Positions 1 to 11,800 are shown, counted from the first letter of the stretch. The stretch: DNA of 64,000 nucleotides from Butyriboletus loyo (GCA_038093515.1 JBBPSI010000031.1:1-64000), one strand, 5' to 3'. Notes: generated from the sequence alone by a model not told the origin. Translations and numbers: made by a program.

Positions 1-918
1 TCCACTCCTTGGCGAAGTCAACGGCGACACATATGCTATCTACGCTACCAGCACAAAGCCCTTGGCCTACCTCTTTGTTGACCCAGCTGACGAGAACAGC
101 CAGAGTTTTATTGACTCGCTCAAGCCTGTCGCGTCCCTGTACCACGGCAAGGTCAACTTTGTCTGGATCGATGCAACAAAGTTCGGTGATCATGCCAAGG
201 CCCTAAACCTCGCCGAGCCCAAGTGGCCGAGCTTTGTCGTCCAGGACCTTCAGAAACAACTCAAGTATCCTTACGATCAGGACAAGGCTATTGACCCTGA
301 GGCAATTTCGGCGATGGTTGCTGATTACATTGACGGCAAACTCCTTCCAAAGTTGAAGAGCCAGCCGATTCCTGAGACTCAAGATGAGAGCGTGTTTACT
401 CTTGTCGGCCAGCAATTTGAGGAAGCCGTCTTTGATGATTCGAAAGACGTTTTCGTCGAGTTCTATGCTACCTGGTATGTAGTTTTTAGTTTTTGTGGAT
501 CACGCCATTTTACACTGCGACATGAAGGTGTGGCCACTGCAAGCGATTGAAGCCAACCTGGGATTCTCTCGGCGACCACTTCGCTAATGTGAAGGATCAG
601 ATCATCATGTGAGAGACGAACATAATTAATTCTAATTCGTCCCGAAGCTCACATTTCCTCAGTGCAAAACTCGAAGCACAAGAAAACGATCTGCCGGAAT
701 CTGTTCCTTTCCGTGTTGCGGGTTTCCCAACGTTGAAATTCAAGCCTGCGGGTTCACGTGAATTCATCGATTATGATGGTGACCGTGCATTAGAGAGCCT
801 GATAGCTTTCGTGGAGGAGCACGCAAAGAACGATCTAAAGCCCAAGGCGGTTGTAGAGACGCCGGTGGATGCTCAGGCTGTGTTTGAGACTCCCAAGGAT
901 GCGCACGACGAACTATGA
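1..918 (+). CDS. PDI1: Protein disulfide isomerase, 3' part
   Basis: C-terminal part of an ER protein disulfide isomerase, which forms and rearranges disulfide bonds in secreted proteins. The gene enters from the left edge in frame 2. Exons are <2..474, 528..608 and 663..918. Joining the first two rebuilds the second (a') thioredoxin active site FYATWCGHCKRLKP, with the CGHC redox pair split by the first intron. The b' domain lies before it (PLLGEVNGDTY, AYLFVDPAD), and the a' domain continues with VAGFPTLKFKPAG. The protein ends in HDEL, the classical ER retrieval signal, just before the TGA at 916-918. Introns are 53 and 54 bp. The catalytic N-terminal a and b domains lie outside the window. 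Nothing looks damaged. Confidence 0.95.
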
Positions 919-1043
919 TGTACGACGACGGTGGTAGACTAGGAGATCACAACACGGTTGTTTCTATCTTGGATGTCGTATATGATTCTGATCTGCAAAC
1001 CTAATGGTGCCCGAAGACGAATGATGGAAATAAGAGAGGAATA

Positions 1044-1341
1044 CTAAAGTTTGACCTCATTGAGGCCATGCTTCCAAAAAGTAAAGTATGCTATGGAGAA
1101 GATGAGACCAATCGATGAAGAGGCTTGGCAAGAAAGGCTTACGAGTAATGCCATCCTCCTGATGGTAAGATGAACATCAAGTCAAAGGGGCCAAGAAATA
1201 GGAACTCACGCGATAGTTAAGCAAGGCAACCATACCATCAGGGTTCATGCTTTCGCCAACGTACTGAAAAACATTAAGAATGGAGACGAGGAGGGCAAGA
1301 CAAAGCAGATCGATGGATCGGACGCAGGACATTCGCTCCAT
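1044..1341 (-). CDS. Small conserved-looking membrane protein (64 aa), overlaps the next gene's 5' end
   Basis: Minus-strand gene with exons 1341..1210, 1158..1143 and 1090..1044, introns of 51 and 52 bp with GTGAGT/CAG and GTAAGC/TAG ends, and a total of 195 nt closing in frame. The product begins MERMSCVRSIDLLCLALLV, giving one hydrophobic segment near residues 8-25. It then carries a polar, probably soluble tail with ESMNPDGMVALLNYREDG and ends FWKHGLNEVKL. The tail has the look of a strongly conserved family, but I cannot name it with certainty. No single exon is long enough to stand out as an ORF, so the gene is easily missed. Its start overlaps the possible start of the plus-strand PB1-domain gene (1280 or 1340), so the two 5' ends may overlap antisense. 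Confidence 0.6.
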
Positions 1342-2639
1342 GAGGTCCAGGACCTCATCCTCGGGATCTCATTCTTCGTCCTCTTCGCCCTCGACGCCTG
1401 TTAAGACGCCTCGACAACTTCCGCCCATTTCTCGGCAACCTGTCATCGCGTCGCAAGACATTCCAATCAAATTTGGACACAACCCCCACGTCCTCGGTGG
1501 CGAACTTCTGGAATCGCTCCCAGAAGGTCGCGAGTTCTCTTCTCCGCCGAAATCTGATTTAGGCGGGATTTGGACGCGAACACGGCCCGGATCTATTGCC
1601 AGTAAGACGAACCGCAATGTCAAGGTTTATGTCGCGGCACCATCCAGTTCTCCGCAATCCTCTGAACCATCACGTAAGTAGTAGCATCCCTTCTCAACTG
1701 CGACGTTCACCATTTCTCCAGCACGATCTTTGTCCCGGTACTCAACAGCCTCTTTGCAATCGACGCACTCTTCGAACACTTTGGGGGCTACTGCCTATTT
1801 GGACGAACTTGGTATGGACTATTGTTTGCCAAGTCCTACCCCAGCACCTCGACGCCATCCAAGAGCTTCAGTGTCCAGTCTGGCATCAATAGTGACCAAC
1901 TCCTCCGTTGATGCTGTGATTCCACGGAGCGAGCGACCTGCAAGGCCATTGGCAAACAATGCGCAACGACCACTCCCGCTTCCTGAGGAGTCATGGAGGG
2001 AGTACGAACCAGGGTCAGAAGATGGTTCTCAATCTGAAGATCAGGGGGATATCCTCGATGCCTACTTCTCTGGTATGCGGTGTGCTATTATATCGTAGCA
2101 TCATGAGTGCTGAGGACCTTCCAGATTTAATCGTACCACATGATGAGATCCCGAATGGATACCCCGAGACGCCGACCGTGGACGAGTCGATGTATCATTT
2201 CTCACAGAAGCAATCCAGCACGACCGTCAGTTCATATTCTCTACACTCAGACCGTCGGTCTTCCTTGGCGACCTCGATATCGAGCGGATCAACGTCATCC
2301 AGTGGCAACCCCATGACGCTCTCTATCAAAGCCATACACGAAGGCAGTATCGTCATGCTCCACCTACCTCGCTACACCGCGTTCGACGAACTGCGTCGAA
2401 AAATTTACGAAAAATTCATCCAGACTGACAAGTCGACCATTTCTAAATCGTTCGCTATAGCCCTCTGGCAGCAGCCCCCGGCAGAAAAGGTGGAGAACGC
2501 ACAACCTCGCGCGGGCGCTCTCGGATCCGCCAAGGCTAAGGGAGTTCTTCATTTCATATCATCACAAGAGGAGTGGGACAACGTCGCTGCAACCCACTCC
2601 GGCAAGATGCTTTTGCGGATCATCGGGAGCCGGGAGTAA
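1280..2639 (+). CDS. Ser/Pro-rich protein with C-terminal PB1-like domain
   Basis: Exons 1280..1673, 1722..2072 and 2125..2639 give 419 residues; introns are 48 and 52 bp. ATGs at 1313 or 1340 could also be the start, and 1340 would shorten the antisense overlap. The first two thirds are low-complexity Ser/Thr/Pro-rich sequence (RSRTSSSGSHSSSSSPSTP, then PETPTVDESMYHFS), probably disordered. The last ~110 residues read like a PB1 domain: MTLSIKAIHEGSIVMLHLPR, then YTAFDELRRKIYEKFIQ, and the end GVLHFISSQEEWDNVAATHS...LLRII. PB1 domains mediate head-to-tail protein contacts in polarity and signalling scaffolds of the Bem1/Cdc24 kind. No SH3 or PX domain is visible, so this is not Bem1 itself. 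Function is inferred only from the domain. It is convergent with ATG18. Confidence 0.72.
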
Positions 2640-2819
2640 AGTGATCAGATCATCGACATTGCCATACCCTTCTCTTCTTCATCGCTTGCCTGTCCAACTT
2701 GTTGCCTTTCGTTTGTTCTTATGGTACAGGCTACGGGATCGGTTTCACGCTCCGTTCATTTGTAGATAGACCCTGGTCATATTTCGTTCTTCGATCGGCA
2801 CTACCCCCTTTTGCCAACT

Positions 2820-4405
2820 TCAGTCCATTCCACTCGGATCCGTGTCGACGAGACTATACTGTCGCATCAGAGTACACTCCCCGCCGTTCTCCAGGTCGAT
2901 GTTATAAGCGTAGAAGTAACCCTCGGAGGAAATCACCATCACGTGTGGCAGCGTGCTACATGCCGATAGAAAAGGGCACCCAAACGCACGACAATATCCG
3001 CGACCAAATCGTGAGTAACCCAGATACCGTCAATGAGCCAGACCAAGTACACTCACCCGCTTAACCCAACCACACACCGTGCACCGCTCGTCGGCAGCCT
3101 CAAAAACGCAAAGTCACGTGACGGCTCCCAAAGCTCCGTGAGTGTATTCGGCAGATACCCTCCGACGGAGGATGAAATCGACTTGGTCAAATGCATCGAC
3201 CGCCGCCGAATCACGGACGACACGCTGTTACTCTTCTTTCGCTCGTCCACGAATGAATCGTAGTCGCCCGTCCGTCCATCCTCGGGGTCTCTGCTGTCCA
3301 CGGATTCCATCGGACTCGAGGGTCGATCTTTCTTGGTGCCTGTACCGCTCCCTGGTCCTTGCCGAGGGCCGAGCTTGAATATGTGAACGGTATCGTGGGC
3401 AGAGCTGACGGCCAGTAGACTTCCCATGGCATTGAAGGACATGCTGTAGATCCTGGCCTCTCGCGTGCCCCTTCGGAACTGCCAGAGCCGCTCTGCGCCG
3501 GGGATACTCCACACGCGAATGACGGTTCCCTTGTCGGACGCTGTTGCGAGGAGCGTGCCTGATGGCGAGATGGCAAGCGCAGAGAGCGGTGATTTGTGTG
3601 CGCGAATAATGTTCGTGAGTGTTAGGGTCGTCGTTGAAAATAGGAGGACATCGCCAGTTGCTGGTTGTTGCGATGCAGTGGGAGGAGACGTCGACGTGGA
3701 GGCAGGTGTTGAGGGTGATGGAATGGGCGAAGGGTATGCGAGGTACGAGTTCTCCGCGTTTGGGGAGAGCGCACATATTGCTGTGCAAAACGAGTGAGGG
3801 ACATAGCCAACCGAAATAGAATCAGATATTTACCGTCGGGATTGGGTGCAGTTTCGATAACGTGTAAAAGACGCATATTGGATATATCATAAATGTAAAT
3901 TTCGGTTTCGAGAACGATGACAAGCGTTTTACGGTTTAGCTTGACGGCAAGAATGGAGGAAGGGAAGAGAAGCTCGCAGATCATTGACTGACGCTGCAAC
4001 ACGAGACTGTTGAATCAAAAAAAGAACGGAAAGTAGGTATATAAAGCATACCTTTGTGTTCACGATCTGCAATTTTCGTGGACTGGATTGAGGCTGATCC
4101 GCGGCGCCGACGAGGGCGATGAGCGAGGTGCAGAAGAGCATCTCCACGATTCCGCGTGCGCCATCGTCTATGTACAGATGGCTCGCCTGAGTTGTGCGTT
4201 ACATGTCAGGTGCTGCGGACGCACTCATGGTATAGACTCTTCCGAATGGATCGCAATTGGTGATGCTATAACCTTTGCGCGTGCCGACTGATATGCATCT
4301 ACGATGACAAATAAGCAAGCAAAGAAACCGGACGAGATTCGAAACATACGAGTAGTCCTGGTTGAAGTTTGCAAAAAGCATGTTGGGATTCGTTCTCTCC
4401 GCCAT
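2820..4405 (-). CDS. ATG18: Autophagy PROPPIN Atg18 (WIPI family)
   Basis: Phosphoinositide-binding beta-propeller that works with Atg2 in autophagosome formation and on the vacuole. Six exons on the minus strand (4405..4350, 4298..4225, 4167..4052, 3993..3834, 3780..3057, 2955..2820) sum to 1266 nt, or 421 residues, with every phase matching. The hallmark FRRG lipid-binding motif is at about residues 237-240 ([17 protein letters not shown]). Other family blocks are [68 protein letters not shown] and, at the end, [21 protein letters not shown] long Ser/Pro loop ([18 protein letters not shown]) precedes blade 5, and an acidic/basic loop lies in the loop-rich blade 6 region. The last intron is longer than usual (101 bp). 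The start is the ATG before the conserved first beta strand. It shares a 332-bp divergent promoter with the H-protein gene. Confidence 0.93.
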
Positions 4406-4737
4406 GGTTGTCGTTGTCGGCTAGCAAAGCTCGTCAAGACATGCAATCCCTTCTTTGGAAGGTGAACAAACACAGACAAGCACTTGGTCCAAGATCGCTC
4501 GAATGTGGACAATCGCTACCTATGCCGATGATTGCTCGGCCAAACTCCAAAGAGGGAGACGAGCGAAACCGTCAGCTTCAGGATCGATAGCGTAGTGTCG
4601 TTTTCGAGTTCGAGTTTGGTGAGGCCGCAGTAAATTTAAATCTCATCGGCTCGGTGCGGGTGACCAAACACGTACTGTTTCGTTTTCCCTTTTCTTTCCG
4701 ACTCGACGTGATCGTAGCAGGTAGACAACACTCACTC

Positions 4738-5504
4738 ATGTTCTCTGCCATCGCTCGTGCTCGTCTTTCGCGCCCTCTGCGAACTACAAGAGTCGCAAGA
4801 CCCTGTGCCCCCCGCCTCCCCGTCCATCGGACCATCGTCAGTGCGTGTCGTTCAGCCTCATGCTCCGCGTCGTTTATAATATATACTGTTTCAACTAGCG
4901 AAAAAGTACACGGAAGATCACGAGTCTGTCGCCTTCGATGATGCTACGGGCTTGGGTACCATTGCCATCACGGACCACGCGCAAAAAAGTCTCGGGGACA
5001 TCGTTTTCGTCGAGCTCCCTACCGCAGGGTCAAAAATCTCCAAAGGAGGTGAGCCTCGTTCAAATACACGTTCAGGGTCGTCGCCTATTGAAATTAATGC
5101 GGCTGAAACAAAACTTTGTTCATAGACACAATTGGTGCCGTGGAAAGTGTCAAGGCTGCTTCGGATATCGTTTTGAGTGGATCCCTTTTATCTCAAGTAA
5201 GAATACTGAGGGTCGTGTGTGTAGTATGCTCCCGTCTCGGGTGAGATTGTGGAGGTAAACCAAAGACTCGACAGCGAACCCGGTCTGGTGAACCGTTCTC
5301 CGGAAGACGAAGGTAAGTGACTCAAACTTGACAATACTGTATCCTCTGAGGTGCGAGAACTAGGTTGGCTCTGCAAAATTAAATTGTCTGAGCCAAAGGA
5401 GGTATGACGTTGCGTGGTCTCATCGTGTCTCCCAGCTGACAAGGCTTGCAAAGTTCAATAAACTGCTTACGCTGGAAGCGTACCACGAGACCTACGAACC
5501 GTAG
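4738..5504 (+). CDS. GCV3: Glycine cleavage system H protein, mitochondrial
   Basis: Lipoyl carrier protein of the mitochondrial glycine decarboxylase complex; it shuttles the aminomethyl group between the P, T and L proteins. Six exons (4738..4840, 4899..5048, 5126..5169, 5225..5312, 5364..5401, 5454..5504) total 474 nt, or 157 residues. The Arg-rich start MFSAIARARLSRPLR... is a typical mitochondrial targeting peptide. The mature part begins KKYTEDHESV. The lipoylation site is in GAVESVKAASDIYAPVSGE, with Lys about residue 94. The end GWLCKIKLSEPKEFNKLLT fits the family. Intron 3 begins GTTTTG, an unusual donor, but the frame and the conserved DIYAPVSG junction support it. Exon 1 could end a few bases earlier (GTCAGT), changing one or two residues near the cleavage site. 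Confidence 0.95.
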
Positions 5505-5847
5505 TGAACCCCACCCTATTACATGGCCTCAACTGCCATCGACCGTACCTCTACTGTATACTTCAAGCCGACAGGGTGAATGTTATTGGGGCAGTTCACG
5601 GTAATCTAGAACCGGACGCGTGTATGTATCCAAATCAGATAGAAACATTGGTCCCGTGCAACAGTCAGAGTCTTGGATTCATTCTGTGACTGGACCAATG
5701 AGAGACTTGTTTTTGTCGCGTGGTGATGCTGGGACAGTTGCTAACACCTTGACAAATTATTCGGTCTTTTCGGAACTCTGCGCGGAGGCTGTCTGATTCA
5801 GACAAGGTATATGTTGATCGATTTCTTGTGCCAGGCAGGTTACTGTA

Positions 5848-5907
5848 GTCTGGGTCTATGAGGCAAACCGTCGATTGTTTACCTCATAGACGGGCTGCGT
5901 CCCAGAC
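5848..5907. repeat. Nested inverted repeat (hairpin-forming)
   Basis: TCTATGAGGCAAAC at 5855-5868 is followed after 8 bases by GTTTACCTCATAGA at 5877-5890, complementary except for one G-T type mismatch. An outer pair GTCTGGG (5848-5854) and CCCAGAC (5901-5907) extends the stem across a 10-base asymmetric bulge. It lies between the GCV3 stop and the small gene at 5959. It could be a transcript hairpin, a terminator-like 3' structure or the scar of a small foldback element. Confidence 0.6.
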
Positions 5908-5958
5908 GAAGGTGGCTGATCACATTAAATACCCTCCCCGATCACTTCACTGCGAGTC

Positions 5959-6403
5959 ATGCCACAAGGCATCGACATTGACGATGAAGCAGCCTGGTTC
6001 GCGCAAGTCAGCAAGGTAAGTGATTAAACTCACCGTCTGCATCATAGATGCACCACCTACGGAGGGTTCACCTGCACAGCCATCCCCACTTTCTTCCGAG
6101 CTTACAGAGTCGTCATCCTCGAATTTGATTCCCGAACTTCACCGCCCGTGCGTGCCTGCGAGCGGTTCTTTATCGACGTTTGAAACAGGCCGCAGGGTCG
6201 CAGGGGCTTTCGAGAAGCTGATGGAAGGAGTGGAGAAACTGCAGACGCTGACCCGAAACCGAATGAGTAATGAAGTGGTGGCACAGGAACAGGAACAGGA
6301 ACAGGAACAGGATGGAATTGGCCGAATAATTCTTGGTCCCCCAGGTTACACGAACTTTGAATTACGGAGGCGACACAAAGTGGCAGGGGGAATTTCCCTT
6401 TAA
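5959..6403 (+). CDS. Small hypothetical protein with Gln-Glu repeat
   Basis: Best model: exons 5959..6015 and 6080..6403 with a 64-bp GTAAGT...CACAG intron, 126 residues. It begins MPQGIDIDDEAAWFAQVSK and continues with a Ser-rich stretch, an Arg/Lys-bearing helix (AGAFEKLMEGVEKLQTL) and an EQEQEQEQ run encoded by a GGAACA hexanucleotide repeat at about 6283-6311. I recognise no domain. Support is the open frame across the splice and a clean ATG. The repeat and small size keep confidence low; it could be a non-conserved transcript. Confidence 0.35.
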
Positions 6404-6548
6404 AAGGTAAGTCGATCAAACTCCGATGAGTCGAACGAGGACCCCCGTCCCACTCCGTCATAAGTGTTCCCTGACTGTTGACGTTCGCCGAGAGCGAGGA
6501 CGTGTATATTATGCATGCAACTAGATCCAGTCGAAAAAAAAACTCGAC

Positions 6549-7291
6549 ATGAACCCTTCACACCACCAACTGGTCGGACTCGTCACACCTTTTGTCCGCC
6601 ATTGGCTGGGTTACCGTTCTTCCCCTCCAAAACCTCTACCGCCCTATGGTGTCAGCCTCTGGTCCTTTGTCGCTGCATTTTGCGGTGTCTCCGTGATCCA
6701 AGCTATCTTCAGCGCACATTACTTCGCACAACGCGGAGTCCCGCCACTGATTGCCAGCTGTGTAAGAATTGAATTCTGCATCAGGCTTTTTCACCAACGC
6801 CACGAATATCGTCACAGGGCGCGTCGGCCATATTGATATACGGCTCCATCGATAGTCCTCTGGCACAACCCAGAGCGGTTATTGGTGGTCACTTCATTGG
6901 CGCATTGTGTGGTATCTGTATATCAAAACTATTTCAACACCTGCCTTCAGAACAATACATCGAGTTGCAGTGGCTGGCCGCGTCCCTCTCGATTTCGCTG
7001 AGCCTCGTAGTCATGCAACTCGCCAAAATGGTTCATCCTCCGGCTGGGGCAACGGCCCTCTTGGCAGCCGTGAACCAGCAGGTGATCGATTTATCCTGGT
7101 ATCTGCTCCCTGTTGTCCTTCTATCGTGTACTCTCGCTCTCATCGTCGCGCTTTTTTTCAACAATATACAACGCAGGTATCCTCTGTTTTGGCTCACGGT
7201 AAGTGCACCCCTTCCGCCTGCGTTGCTGCGGTCTCTGAATGTCACAAGGACGACAGGATTGATTCCCCCCTCAAAGAAGGTATACTTGTAA
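6549..7291 (+). CDS. HPP-family integral membrane protein
   Basis: Exons 6549..6761 and 6818..7198 are firm (56-bp intron joining ...PLIASC to GASAILIYGSIDSPLAQPR). The end is either a tiny exon 7277..7291 (KVYL stop) or read-through to the same stop at 7291. Four to five hydrophobic segments are visible (SLWSFVAAFCGVSVIQAIF, AVIGGHFIGALCGICISKL, WLAASLSISLSLVVMQLAK, WYLLPVVLLSCTLALIVAL). The family signature HPPAGATALLAAV is intact. HPP proteins are small four-helix membrane proteins; plant members have been linked to nitrite transport into plastids, and fungal roles are largely unassigned. The N-terminus is short and cytosolic (MNPSHHQLVGLVTPF). Confidence 0.85.
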
Positions 7292-7837
7292 TGTAAATTT
7301 GTTTTGGCCAGCCTGTTGAGCTACCCCTCTCGTCAGAGCTTCCCACTCATGCCCATGGAAGTTGCATGTCGTAGAGCATCTGTTATCTAAATCACTAGCG
7401 CCATGTCATCCCCACGGACAATATTCTCGGGATCTACCTACACTGTTTTATGAGTAGCACGAGGCTTATTTTTCTGTATCACTTGACTCTCAATCCAATC
7501 ATGTCTGCTCTACTTTCCCCTTTGTCTAGGGTTGGAGCACTAACATTCTGCATCATATTAACATGCACTCTTGTTGCCCACACGTCATCTCCGTGCCTCA
7601 TGAATGACGTGCGGCAAGTATTCTTTCCGTGCACCACGCTTATTGCCCACAACCCAATTAGATGGTGAAAGGAGAGTCCGGTTGGCGTTCCCATTGTACT
7701 TCCACTCTTTCATATCAGTGTCATGCCGCAGTACACAAGATGAAATAAGCACCGTGTTCCAGTGAGGGCCCGTGCGACGATATACCAGCGCTTTAGCCCG
7801 CGAAATGACGCTGTACCTCAATGGTACCATTTGCATA

Positions 7838-8014
7838 CATCACTTGATGCCGAGCCTCTCCAAAAGCCCTTTAGGGGACGGATCAGTGGGAATGCAGCCT
7901 TCAAAACGAAATCACGACCCCCAAAAATCCACTCGAGACGCGCAAGATACAATGATATGAGCGCCGATACTTTTTACCCGCGGTAATTTCGTAGATAGGA
8001 GGAGTTCAGGCGCT
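7838..8014 (+). repeat. Diverged direct repeat R1, left copy
   Basis: Matches 12071-12266 in the same orientation. Shared strings include CTCCAAAAGCCCT, GGATCAGTGG, AATGCAGCCTT, CAAGATACAATGATATGAG and ACTTTTTACCC...CGGTAATTTCGTA, with indels and point changes between. It is probably a remnant of an old transposable element. Confidence 0.75.
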
Positions 8015-8469
8015 CGAAGGCACTGCCTGTTAGTGATGTTTACAGTGATCAATTTCTCAAGTGCTGTAATCACAGAATTAATCCGGGTGACATGTTCCAC
8101 AGTACCCTGGCTTGTTCACACAGCATATGTGTCGTAAATAACCAACTCCAGGCTAGTGCAAGTGGTGGCAAAAGATCGGATCAAGGTTCATAACTTAGGG
8201 TCTGCTTGGCTGCCCCGCCTCGGCCAAGCGCTTCCGCCAAGATGGAGGTGTTCGGGGTTCAGAGTCAGGCGACCATCGTGCTCGGTACCGTACGCTTGCC
8301 AGTGCGTCTGAGTCAATCACGTCGCCTGTGGTACCCTCACACCACACCAACTGAGACTAGTACTAAGGGATACGGGGTGTTGTCGAATGATACAAGAAAT
8401 GCCACTCCTAAAGACTCACCTCTGGCCCGGGAGACCCTCTGTTCGCTACAGCGTTGCCAGTGCCAGTGT

Positions 8470-8605
8470 GGTCGTTGTATATTGGGTCGATTGTATGCCA
8501 CATCACCCGAGTGCAAACGTCAGTGACAGTGTATGGCGAGGCCCATCTGCAACTTTCATTTTAGTCACGGTTGCCAGTGGCGCGAGGAATCGTTGATCTA
8601 CTTTT
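8470..8605 (+). repeat. Diverged direct repeat R2, left copy
   Basis: Matches 12932-13056 in the same orientation: GTCGTTGTATATTGGGT, GATTGTATGCCACAT, GGCATCTGCAACTTTCA-like and GGAATCGTT.ATCTACTTT blocks. R1 and R2 keep the same order at both sites, so they are probably parts of one older repeat unit. Confidence 0.75.
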
Positions 8606-8810
8606 TCCTCGAGTCAGGTTGGGATCGCTTGCTCAAAGCGAAGCGTGACTCGACTCGTTGACTCGGAAATGCACTCAGAGCAGCTGGAGTCGGGTTCCAA
8701 TCCTGTGTTAAAATGGACGATAGTCCAGCTCGTATGGTTGATGTTGAGGACAAACATTATCTTCTATCTTCTATGTAATATCATTTGTCCCATCCGCAGG
8801 CGTTCGTGCA

Positions 8811-11800
8811 GCTACTCCTAGTACAAGCAACAAGCTCAACTGTCATTGCAAACACATGATACAGTCTCTGATATCAAGAACAGAAATGGGACAGAAAAGC
8901 AAAGCAAGGAATGATCCAAGTCATCGGCATCCTACATGATCGTACAACCTCGGCCACCCCTCCCTCGTTCCTCTTGTGTTCCTCCGTTTGGTTCCGGTGC
9001 AGCTGGCAGATCGTCGTGGATAGTCCCATGGGCGGCGTACATGTGGAGGTAAATCACCCGACCGGTGAAGACCCCCATACATCGCCAACAGATGTGTGCG
9101 CCACACCTAGCGTCCAAAGTTTACACGTCGATAGGTCAGTCAGACTATTCAGGACTGCAGAGGGAACACAGGAACGTTGCGTACCGGCACGTCATGTGAT
9201 TACACCCCTCCAGTTTCTCAATCAGTACGTCGCACTGCGGACATTTCTTCACGCGTCCGCCTTGCGAGGTAATCCAGACCTCGTTTAGCCGCTCTTGCTC
9301 CGCAGGATCTCGTCGTGCTTTGCTTTCAGCACAAGACAGACCACCGTGCTCATCTTCGTGACATCCGTTGCACACTGTGGAGAAACACGACGGACAATGC
9401 AATGTTCGAGGAGTCGCACCAGCCTGGGCGGCACGATAAATTTGCGTACAGTCCGGTGTTTTACAGTGCTTGAATTGCTCAGGGTGTTTCGCAATATAGG
9501 CGTCGAATGCTGCTTCTAGCAGCCGATTAAACGACGCTGGCGGAAGAAACTGCTGAATTGTGGGAATGGCGACCGGAACGCGACACCGAGCTTCATCTCC
9601 AAGGCAAGTCAGAGGTAATTGATCCGAATCCAGAGCCGACGAGATGAAATGGCGGAGGCAGGCGACACAATACACATGGCCGCAGCCTAGCTGATGCGGA
9701 GAAGAGACAGTGTCGTAGCAAATTGGACAAGTTTGGCCGCCCTGCGATGCATTGGGGAGGCCACACTTTCCCTTATAAGAGAGCGTGATAAGACGATCTA
9801 GAGCATGTCGTGCTTCTTCGCCGCCTGACACAGTGATTTTCCTGCATGACATCGCGAACCGGACGTTGTTCTCTCCTAGTGTCTCTTTCAGCTGCTGAAT
9901 CCCCTCTCTGACAAAAAAGCCCACGGATTGCCGTGCAATGGTGACGGTGTAGTCTAAAGAAGCGAGGCTGTCGAGCTCGCGTTTGATCATCTCGCGAGCC
10001 TGATCAACAGCTCTTGGCGTCCCATAGACCTTCAAGGATTGCCGTTTCCAATCGACGCGCAAGTATGCGCCAGCCTCCGAATGAACATGGAGGACGAACG
10101 GGTTGCCAGGAATGCCCAATGACCGATGCCAACCCTCCACCTTGTCACCCCTAGCCAGATTCTCGACCCTGACCTTCAAAGCACCCGTCGCTTCCTTGAC
10201 CGACCCGAAAAGTTGAATACGAACAGCGTTTCCGCAGTCGCGCACATTGAGCGTGCAGGCTCTTCTATCCTTGATCGAGCTCGAAAGATCATCCCACTGT
10301 GCCTTTTGAGCCTTGTACTGTTCGACGGGTATAATAAGCGTGAAGTACATCGGATCGGGAAGTCGGAGCCAAACAGGTTGGTTTCCGTATCGTCTATCCG
10401 AGAGACGTGTGTAGGCGACGTGGGCGTCATCCCACGACGAAAAGTGAGCACGAGCGAAAACGACACCCCCCATGGTACAGGCGCCAGAAGGGTCGTCGAA
10501 TTTCTTGAGTCCTCCTGGAACAGCCCGTTTGATATCATCCCGAATCAGTCTAGCAATGTGCTCCACGGAGTACATGATTCCAGATGCACCCCCAATGGGT
10601 AGTCGCTTGACGGACAGGGAGCCTGTGAAACCGATGACATCGTCATCGGTAACAGACAGGGGAAGATTGTTGATTCTGATCGCGTTCAGTCGTAAATTGG
10701 GCACGAAGCGACCACGGGGTTGAGAGTTCATCTCGACTTTGATGCGACGACCGCCATGAATGGAACAGTCCAATTCTTTGACCTTGGCATTGGCCACAGC
10801 AATATCGACGTACTCCGCGATATAGCGCGTGGATGGGGCGCGCCAGGATATGGTGAGGATCTCGGAACTCTGGCCAGTCGCAGCACTCATACCCTCAAGG
10901 GAATTGGTAGCGGACATTTCGACCGCCAAAATCTCCTCTTGAAATTCGACACCATCGAGACCCAAGGCAAGTGCCCGTCCAGCTGCAATGTCTGTGATGA
11001 TGTGTGCTTCGAGCTTACGATCAAACCTTTTCTTGATCACGAGGTGGAAATGATTGACGTCTAAGCCCTGATTCGTCAGTAACTCGTGGACATCATCCTC
11101 GTTTACATCGAGAGGAAGGTTTCCAACATGTAACGTGCATGTCTCGAAACCTGTTATCAGACTTGGAACGTCGAGTCCCGCACTATAGGTTACGATAGAG
11201 CCGGAGACGACTTGACTGATCGTTTTGGCTGCTTCCTCTCTGGCAATGATGTTTGCACGCTCACGTGTCGCAGTAGCTTCGGCCCCTTGGGCCCGAACGT
11301 GCACAGCTTCCAGGGGGCTATGCTCAGCACGCGGTGAACATGCAGCCAAAGAAGTGGGGAGGCCTTCCTCCACCTGAGGGGGCACTGGACGTGAAGTAGC
11401 AGCAAATTTCTGCTTGTTCGATCTGGAGGACCCGAGCCCTGGTTTCTGTACCCACGGTTCAATCACGGATACGTTCCTTTTGTAAAGGAACTAGAAACGT
11501 ACGTCGATATCGTGACTGAACCGGCACTTGGACCCTCTGGTACAAGTCCCAGCTCTCCAAGCATAGCAAGGTCTGTGACGGGCATCAGAGGTGTCGTGAG
11601 AAGGAGGACTGGATGTCGGTTTTGCAGAATCGGAATCGTGGCGTTGGGACTGGCAAGAGCGTTCTCAGTATGGTCAATACATTCCAACGAGTTGAATCGA
11701 ACTACTGGCTGGTGCGAACGTGTCTCTTTCCTAGTAGGCTGAGGCGTTGAAACGTTGCAAAAGTCAATATTCGAGTGCTTATCGGCGGTACAGAAGCGGG

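Larger units (their letters stand above)
7292..8810. other. Intergenic region with decayed dispersed repeats
   Basis: No convincing gene. The region carries the left copies (R1a, R2a) of two diverged direct repeats that recur at 12.07-13.06 kb. It ends about where homology of the left inverted-repeat arm begins. Short ORFs here lack splice partners or recognisable motifs. Confidence 0.6.

Noticed and set aside
8640..8720. tRNA-like GGGTTCCAATCC T-loop string
   Set aside because: No matching acceptor stem or D-arm could be found at the right distances on either strand.
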